From Gnetum montanum (Eukaryota; Streptophyta; Gnetopsida; Gnetales; Gnetaceae), in contig MNCI01027046.1 in NCBI GenBank assembly GCA_015680685.1, positions 1,487,108 through 1,551,107 of the forward strand: a DNA stretch of 64,000 nt. The letters run 5' to 3'. Shown in pieces: positions 56,560-64,000 of this stretch (position 1 is the stretch's first letter; the number at the start of each line of letters is the position of its first letter). The position numbers and the translations under genes are program-made. Under the pieces are notes generated by a model. The model was not told where the DNA came from, searched no databases, and saw only the letters and a program-made list of their open reading frames with translations.

Positions 56560-58680
56560 AAGCCTAGAGAAAATGTAGGCTTCCAAAAGCCCATGCTAGT
56601 TAGCTGCTAGATGCACCCCCATGCAATCTTTAAAAAAGCTCTCTAAAAGCATGTTTATTCATTGGAAGTTGCGATTTGCAAGTAAGTGTAGATCACTAGA
56701 AGCATAACATCTTTCGGACCTTCTTACAAGGGCACTGCTACTCCTAGTTCCTCTTAGTATTCAACAAACATTGCTTGAAGTCTTGCAGGACATTGAAAGC
56801 ATTCATGCAAGAGTGAATGCATGCTTCTAGTTACTCATATGCATTCGAAAGTACCTATGGGTTGGTTGCAAGATGCATCCCATCACAATCTTTGGAAATG
56901 TTTTGCAGAAATGTGTTTGTGCATCGAAACCTATGATTTGCAGCTGCAAATCACTATAAGCATAATGCTTTCCGAACATTTCTACAAGGGAACTACTACT
57001 AGTAGTCTCGTTGCAGTGTTCGGTAAAATATTGTCAAAAGTCTTACGTGCCACTGGGAGCATTGATGCAAGAGTGAATGTGTGCTTTCAGTAGCTGGTAA
57101 ATTTTCAAAAGCCCCTACGGGTTAGTTGCTAGATGCACCCCCACATAGGCATTGGAAATATTTGGCAAAAATAAGTCTATGCACCAGAACCTGCGATTTG
57201 GAAGTACTTTAGGTCACTTGAAGCATAACGCTTTTCGGATGAGCCTACAAGGGCACTACTAGTAGTAGTCCCTCATAGTGTTTGGCAAATATTGCTAGAA
57301 GCTTTACAAGCCATTAGAAGCATCAATGTAAGAGTGAATGCATGCTATTGATAGCTAGTAGGCTTCTAGAAGCCCCTGTGGGTTGGCTACTAGATGCACC
57401 CCCTCGTAGTCTTTGGAAATGTTTATCAGAAATGTGTTGTGCACTAGAAGTTGCGATTTGCAAGTACTTTCAGGTCATTGCAAGCATAACACTTTTTGGA
57501 GGATCTTGTGAGGGCACTGTTATTAGTAGTCTCTCACAGTGTTCGCCAAAATATTGCTGGAAGCTTTACAGGCCACCAGAAGCTTTAATGTAAGACTGAA
57601 TATGTGCTTTCAGTAGCTAGTAGCATTTTAGAAGCTCTTACAAGTTGGCTGCTAGATGCACTCCCTCACAATCTTTGGAAATGTTCACTGGAAATGCGTT
57701 GTGCACTAGAAAATGAGATTTGCAAGTACTTTCAGGTCACTGAAAGCAAAACACTTTCCAAATGATCCTACAAGGGCATTGCTAGTATCAGTCCCTTGCA
57801 ATCTTTGACAAATATTGTTGAAAGCTTTATGGGCCACGAGAAGCATCAATGTAAGAGTGAATGCATGCTTCTAGTAGCACATAGGCTTTCAAAAGCCCCT
57901 GTAGGTTGGCTACTAGATGCACCCCCTCATAGTCTTTGGAAATGTTCATCAGAAATGCATTTGTGCACCAGAAGCTACGATTTGCAAGTACTTTTAGATC
58001 ATCGAAAGCATAATGCTTTTCAGACAATCCTATGAGGGTATTGCTACTAGTAGTCCTTTGCAATGTTTGGTAAAATATTGTTGAAAGTCTTATAGGTCAC
58101 TAGAAGCATCCATGTAAGAGTGAATGTATGCTTCCGATCCCTTATGGGCTGGCTGCTAAATGCACCTGCATTACATCCTTTGGAAATATTTGGTTGAAAC
58201 GCATATACGAACTTAAAGCTGTAATTTGCAAATACTTTTAGGTCATCGAAAGCATAACACTTTTTGGATAAGTTTACGAGGGAACTGCTACTAACAGTCC
58301 CTCATAGTGTTTAGTAAAATACTGCAAGAAGTCTTATGTGCCATTGGAAATGTCAATAGAAGAGTGAATGCATGTTTCCAAAAGCCCTTGTAGGTTGGCT
58401 GCTAGATGCACCCCTTTGTAGGCTTTGAAAATGTTTGGCAGAAATGTGTTTTTGCACCGAAAGCATGACTTACAAGTACTTTTAGAACATCGGAAGCATA
58501 ATGCTTTTTGGACAAACTTGCGAGGACACTACTGCTAGTAGTCCCTTGTAGTGTTTGGCAAATATGATTGGAAGCTTTATGGGCCATCGAAAGCAACAAT
58601 GCAAGAGTGAATGCATGCTTTCGGGTAGTTGGTAGGCTTCTAGAAGCCCCTATGGGTTGGTTCCTATGAGGGCACTACGA
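56560..58680. repeat. satellite-like tandem array, about 260-bp units, at least eight copies
   Basis: A conserved word GTTGGCTGCTAGATGCACCC recurs at about 56601, 56861, 57121, 57382, 57644, 57905, 58148, 58394 and (degraded) 58656. The spacings are 260, 260, 261, 262, 261, 243, 246 and 262 bp. Other fixed parts are GAAGCATAA(C/T)GCTTTT, CACTACTAGTAGTAGTCCCT and GAGTGAATGCATGCTT. Translation frames across it are periodic and not gene-like. Confidence 0.93.
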
Positions 58681-58927
58681 GTCACATTAAATTAGGATTT
58701 TCTATTTAATTTGCGAGAGGTTATGTGAAGTAGTGGTTCATACCTGTGTGAAAAAGATTTTATATTTTGGGAATAAACTTAAACAAGGAACCCAAGTTCT
58801 ATTTGGAAGCATTGTAGCAAGTAAAAGCGAAGTATTAAAAACCAGGTTTCCGTTAATTTTTGAGGTATGTATGGATGTTGATTTTACTTTGCAAGTTGTG
58901 TTTGTTGATTACATGGTGATGAGTGGC

Positions 58928-59728
58928 GAGGTACCCCTACACTCAACCATACGAATACGAGTGTCTCACGTGTGCTTCGGTCGAACTCCAAGGACTAAGT
59001 GCTTAGGTGCGTTAATGGAACACTTAAGGTTAATCAATCGTTGTCTTCTCAAACTTACTTGTATTTTCATGGTTGTATGGTTAAGTAAGCTTGAGGTATA
59101 TGATTTTTATATCTTTTATCTTTTTAATGTCTTATGCTAATAGGGGAAGGTGAAGAGAACTAAATGACTAACTTTCATTAACTATTCACTAACTAAGTTC
59201 TAATTTTCCTAGCACTAGTATTTGTTCCCACTTGTCGCACACACCCTAAACCAGTGCAACGCTGCTGGGATTACCAAATGCTATTCGTTACTAGGTTACC
59301 AAGCGTTACACACGTGCTCGAAGCGGTCGTACTAAGTGCACTTAACTAGGAGAGTCAAGGGTTGAGAGAGATTAATTATCTAGGAAAGCATTTAAACATT
59401 TAACAATAATTAATTCCTATTTAGCTTAGTCCACATGCTGCAAGGTTTATCAAAAAGTTCATCTTTATTGCCATACACAAATGTGTGCTCAAGTAAAATT
59501 TGCTCGAATAAAGATCCGTTCACTTTAAGACTCCTACTACGGGCACATGGAAATTATTCTAACTCTGGAATGGTAAAACAACAAGATTTTGGCTAAGGGT
59601 ATAAATCTAAGTGCCTAGAACAAGGAAAGTTGCCTCTTATTTATAGACATTGCATTGGGCCATGATATCGCGAGGGCAGACACGATATAGCATACGCGAT
59701 ATCACGTATGCGATATCGTGGCTCATCA
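58928..59728 (-). repeat. 3' LTR of element C (801 bp)
   Basis: It is bounded by TGATGAG (58928-58934) and CTCATCA (59722-59728) and closely similar to LTR A. The minus-strand TATA is at about 59636-59650. The U3 tip has CATACG...CGTATG (59691-59710) and CGATATCG (59711-59718) palindromes. On the minus strand it is preceded by a GGGGG-containing polypurine tract (59731-59737), which marks it as a 3' LTR. Confidence 0.88.
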
Positions 59729-61690
59729 TACCCCCATGACTGAATGAAAACTCATCCTTGAGTTCCTTACAAAATATTAGGAAGGTATGGGATTATTGAC
59801 TTGAATGACACTAATGGTGAATGGGGTGACATGTGAATGGATCATCATTACAACACACGACAATATTAGTGTTCATGACAACAAGAGTGAACACTATACA
59901 CATTTGACATCTAGCCTTATTTGACATCTGAGAGAGAAAAGAGAGAGAGAGAGAGAGAAAGAGAGAAAAGAAGAAATCTGTTGCTGCCAATGCCAAGATT
60001 GTGTCTTCTGTTGTCCATCCATAACCGTGCCATTGATCTTGTTCCTTGCATAACTGCTCCAGCACTAGTCCATTCCAAGTGTTCTCTCCGAATCTAATCC
60101 ATTGGTGTATGATTACCATCGGCACACACAACACAATCTTAAATTAGCAAGGGTAAATGAATCGCAATGCAATTGATACCTTGCCATAGTGTACAGTCCA
60201 TTGGCTAAGTTGTGATATGGCTAATGCAGATTTTGGAGATATAAAACTGGTGACTACCCAAGGTGTAGGGGTTAAGAGAAAAAATTGGACCAAGACCCTC
60301 ATGACTAAGAGCAAACCTCCGAAAGCAATAGAATGAAAAAAGATAAGGAATAAGAAATACGAAGAAAAAGAAACAATGGCAATGCCGATGAAATGGATGT
60401 TAGAGATGGAAATGAACAAAATAAATGTTGATTGCAGAAATGTTTAAGGGAAATAAATTAATTGATGCACCAAATAGGAATGCCAGTGGGTCCTCCCCAA
60501 AGCAGGCTTATGCCCTTAATGCCCTGACAATCCCACATTCAAATAGTCTGTAGGCTCTAAAAATGCCATTTGGAAGCAAGAGCTAAAGTCTTAACCACAA
60601 GAATTTACCAAAAAAGAAAATAATGCATCAACCAAAATATGGACTATTGATACAACCGGCAATGAGATGGAAAATGGGGAAAGAATGATGGAAAGAAGAG
60701 AATGGAATGGAGTCTCAAGAATAAGGTGGTGTACAGCCCCTTGTGTATTAATGGTTAATGTGAATTAGTAGATCTCATTCCAAATCTAGGCCCAAACAAT
60801 CCACATCTAGTGACTTTGCATTAATATATGTGGTCAATCCATCAACTTGAAGTAACAAGAATGCTTCCCCTAAAAAGTCACCACCATTCTGACAAAACGA
60901 AAAAGGAGAAAGTAGGAAGCAAGAAAGGGCCTTAGTTAGAGGGAGCATGTTTATTTAGTTCCATAACCAGTGCTTGTAGCCTAGATGATTATTTCGTCTA
61001 AGAGGTGTGCTTTGAATTCTCACTTTTTCCTTGCTCTTCTCTCTTTTTTTTTCTTTTTTTTAATGCATGAGAACCACACCATGCAAAGACTTATTATTTT
61101 TATTAGCTCAGCTTCTCGATAATGGAGTAGCATCGGAATGGTAAGGAAAACCTAAGAAGAAAACATCCAAGCACCCAAGAGAATGGTCAACACAAATGCA
61201 TCAAATCTCCTTGAAGTCACACCCTTTTCAATCCTTGAGTCCTTCCTTAGTTTGAGAAATGCCCAGTCACCAATCCATTGATAGTTCTTATTATTGAAAG
61301 AAAGGGATTGTATAGTTACAAGCCAAGAGAGATCATAGAAATTCATGGATGCATGGATGATGTGGACTCATTGCCTGTTATATCAAAATAACCATACCTT
61401 AGTATCAACATTATAACTCAAAGGTAAAAACCAAACATTAGCAATCAATGGAATATAATTCATACCATCATCAGGAGCACTTATTAGGTGACAAACCTAA
61501 CAAAATAAATAAACACATAAATAAACTAAAAAGTATGAATGGTGTTGCAAAACAAAAACAAGAAAATTTAAAGAAATTTGTAAAACAAAAATGTGTAAAA
61601 CAAAAACTTAAAAAGGAACTGAGGGCCTTGATTGATCAACATAGGTGGCCATCTCCCCCATGACCAAGTTGGAAGGGGGAGATTCGAAAT
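59729..61690 (-). other. 3' region of element C between the deletion and the PPT
   Basis: The region matches the spacer of element D in places: AATTCAAAGCACA at about 61010, TAACTAAGGCC at about 60930, and the PPT-proximal 60 bp. It includes GA repeats at 59940-59965 and a T-rich tract at 61045. It is shorter than in D, and the post-pol coding remnant is not recognisable here. Confidence 0.55.
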
Positions 61691-62179
61691 AATGAGTGAG
61701 GTCGTCCTTTCTATGATGTGTTATGTGCATTGACCATTTTAGATTCATGGTAAGGTTTAGTCTGTTGCACATTGACTAGTAATCTTTTATTGAAGTGCTT
61801 GTTTGAGGTTTTTAGGAATTTCTAGCTTCCCCCTATTGATGTTTTCAAGTTAAGGGTTGGAAGTTGGCGACACTCTTGCTCCAATGCATCTATGCTTTCG
61901 ACGTGGGCGCAAGTTGTTCCCCCAGCTAGTTCCATGCACATTAGTGAGTTTCTCTCTTAATCAGCTATCAACCACTCAGTGTCTTCTTGTTGTGTGGTTA
62001 CTACATACAGGCACTTTTGTATGTTAATTTCTTGGGCACACCAGTTGCATGCAGGCAATGTTGAACATTCTTATACGCAATCATACCCTGTATTACTATA
62101 TGTGATGCATGTAACTTTCTTCTTCTCGATCTTCCCAAAAGTGTTTTTCTTAGATATTTCTAGGGAAAGATCACAGATT

Positions 62180-62800
62180 CCTAGGCATGCATTTATGGTA
62201 CTTAGCCATGCCCTTCCCATTATTATTGGGAAGTCCCTTTGTCCTTATTTACTTGTATCACTAGGAAATCAGCTAGGTATGACCACCCACACACAGTGGT
62301 AACAATGTCCTCCACCAGTCCCAAGGGAATAGTGATGGACTGGTCAGCCAGCTCTAAGAAAATATTGCTCTTCTTTAATGGAGGTAGGTTCTAGGCTTTA
62401 TACATCTCTTGTGATATTAAGTTGACTTTGGAACCTGAGTCTAGAAAAGCTTTACATGGTTCATTCTCAGTGACTTGGAGATAGATTAAAGGGCTTCCGG
62501 GGTCATAGAATTTCTTGGGAAGGTGGCCCTCCTTAATCCAGTCAGTGACGACATGTGTTAACATGACCATGTGCGTTGAGCTCTATTTTTGGTTTGAAGG
62601 GAGCTTTGAAGCTTTATTTGATGGAGAAGTGTTCAGAGGCTCAACCGCTTGTGGTTGTGAGAGCTTGGTTGGACTGTTGGTTTTGAAGAAAGGTCTTCTC
62701 TTTGTGCGATTGTCAGAACTAGCAGTGGGTTGAAGGTTTATAGCTATTGTAGCATTGATTTGCTGCGGTTGAGTGGAGAGTTCCCCTTGCATTGATGGAG
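62180..62800 (-). pseudogene. protease region of element C
   Basis: The sequence is parallel to 170-640 in element A: the words TGGACTGGTCAGCCAGCTCT, AATGGAGGTAGGTTCTAGGC and CATCTCTTGTGATATTAAG are shared. The minus-strand translation holds a degraded LDS-VNLIS protease loop at about 62400-62440 and an upstream spacer with SNQK. It is nonfunctional. Confidence 0.6.
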
Positions 62801-63149
62801 CAGGTGGTAATGGAGCTATTAGTGTGAGAGTTGTGGATGGTTTTGGAGGATGGTATGTCTATGGGTTGTCTCTCCTAGGAGAAGGAGTCCTATAATACTC
62901 CCAAGCTTGGTAGTGACATTGTGGTGTCATGTGATCAACAGAGTCACATGGAGAGATTGGCTACTACACGTAATAGCCATATGGATCTGGTTGCTAGTAA
63001 GGGTATTGTTGTCGTGGTGGTGGCATCCCCCATGACTGTGGGTATTTTCATTGCTGGTGTTGCTCAATAGGTTGTGGTGGAGCTCCACTTGGATAATACG
63101 TTAAGGGTTGGTGGAACTCCCTTGGGTTACCTTGGGGATAAGGTAACCA

Positions 63150-64000
63150 TTAGGGTGCTTGCTATTTGTTAAGTCATGGGTTGAGTGCGTACATCCTAGA
63201 TGCTTGTAGATGTGAGATTACTGGGCAACATCCCTTAGGATGGTCATATTAGCATATCTCAAATCCACCATCATTGTCCATATCAAAATCCACAACCTCT
63301 TCGATGATGGCCATTTTACCCTTAGCTTTGTTACGTGCATGGTCCATGTCCCTCTTTTTCTTTTTTTCATAGTCACTACCTCGCTCCTTAGACTCCTCTA
63401 CAAGTTTAAGAACGATTTCAAATCTACTATCTAGGGAGTCTGACATCTGGTCTACCTTTGTTGACACTTTTGTTGTTAATTTTTGTAGTGGCAAGGTTTT
63501 CCTATTCACCATCTCTTCAAGTGGTGACTCTTCCTCCTCCTCATAGAATCTTACTTCCCTTTTTCGAAGGGAAGGATCTCGGTTGTACTCCTCTGCACTT
63601 TCTCTCTTACGTAGCTCTCCTTCTTCCTTGACTACTTGCTCCAAAAATCTATGAACTTGATGGAACCTAAGCTTTAATAATCTCCCTTGGGCATACGTTC
63701 CAAGGGTTCTCCTTGTTTCATGCCTAATTCCATATATGAGATGGCGTAGTTGATCCTACTGCATGTAACCATGGCCCAAGCAACGATGTAACAGTGCATA
63801 ATAACTGCCCATGGCAGCATCCAAGGGTTCGTGATTTCCTTACTTTCATCCTTGGATTTGCTTTTGCAGGTTGGACACCCGGAAGTACATTTGATACTTA
63901 TCATTAAACAGTTCTAGCATCGTACTTCACCTTCAAATGGATTCCAATTCTAAGAACCAATACCATCTTTCTACTTCTTTTACTAGTGTCATTGGGAATA
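63150..64000 (-). pseudogene. gag C-terminal part of element C
   Basis: The frame at 63644-63249 is open for 131 codons with EEEEESPLEEMVNRKTLPLQ, KVDQMSDSLDSRFEIVLKLV and KKKKRDMDHARNKAKGKMAI, ending in a zinc knuckle (EIC-stop-YDHPKGCC) with the stop where A has Gln. The upstream part (63904-63674) has frame changes. It is the same protein as in element A at 1049-1342. Confidence 0.7.

Larger units (their letters stand above)
58928..64000 (-). mobile_element. Athila-like retrotransposon C, 3' part, pol deleted
   Basis: The minus-strand order from the right edge is gag, protease, protease-RT linker, 3' region, PPT and 3' LTR. The linker sequence near 61.80 kb matches D at about 18.8 kb. By 61.68 kb it already matches D at 21.2 kb (CCTTCCAACTT-GTCATGG word), so RT, RNase H and integrase are missing (about 2.3 kb in D). 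The candidate target duplication is CATGG (58923-58927); the other end lies outside the window. Confidence 0.85.

Noticed and set aside
56821-58063. Repeated frames such as MLLVTHMHSKVPMGWLQD
   Set aside because: They recur with the 260-bp satellite period on both strands; no start context, splice signal or domain supports a protein family.
3122-59728. One giant element bounded by the LTRs at 3.1 kb and 58.9 kb
   Set aside because: The PBS adjoins the low-coordinate side of the left LTR and the PPT adjoins the high-coordinate side of the right LTR. They are therefore ends of two different minus-strand elements, A and C, that point away from the interval between them.

Overview
The window looks like nuclear DNA of a seed plant with a large, repeat-filled genome. 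The evidence is AT-rich sequence, one intron-containing plant NAC gene, and Ty3/gypsy elements of the plant-specific Athila-like and Tat-like lineages, with LINE and SINE debris in between. The low gene density and great age of the repeats would suit a gymnosperm, but nothing seen proves that. The only gene judged intact is the NAC transcription factor on the minus strand at 53084-55025 (three exons, predicted 412 aa).

Layout from left to right. Positions 1-3918 hold the 5' part of an Athila-like element on the minus strand (A: 5' LTR, primer binding site, gag, protease). Positions 4.6-8.0 kb hold a decayed, apparently multi-exon coding region on the minus strand that I do not recognise. Positions 8.2-9.8 kb are short tandem repeats, followed at 9.88-13.35 kb by a plus-strand Tat-type pol with two RNase H domains (H). 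Repeat arrays follow to about 16.3 kb. Positions 17.4-26.27 kb hold a second Athila-like element on the plus strand (D: protease, RT, RNase H, integrase lacking its core, a long post-pol coding remnant and a 3' LTR). At its left end is an LTR in the opposite orientation. D's 3' LTR cuts the RT of a minus-strand element B (26.27-31.02 kb).

Positions 31.36-37.55 kb hold a tandemly arranged gypsy derivative (F) whose internal region is a gag start joined to an integrase tail. It contains a 200-N assembly gap. Positions 37.5-43 kb are AT-rich with a LINE fragment and scrambled Athila-like pieces. Positions 43.1-48.5 kb hold a minus-strand, gag-only Tat-like element (G). Positions 48.5-52.7 kb carry SINE and LINE remnants. 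The NAC gene follows, with a tandem duplication and a satellite of about 260 bp (56.6-58.7 kb) on its upstream side. Positions 58.93-64 kb hold a pol-less Athila-like element on the minus strand (C), entering from the right edge.

Apart from the NAC gene there is no functional gene set: the rest is a record of nested insertion, recombination and stop-codon decay. The most notable patterns are the Athila-like LTR family, in which each copy carries a different palindromic motif at the same U3 position; the unknown spliced minus-strand coding region at 4.6-8.0 kb; and the post-pol coiled-coil ORF of D. Element boundaries without matched termini are approximate, and all homology calls were made by eye.
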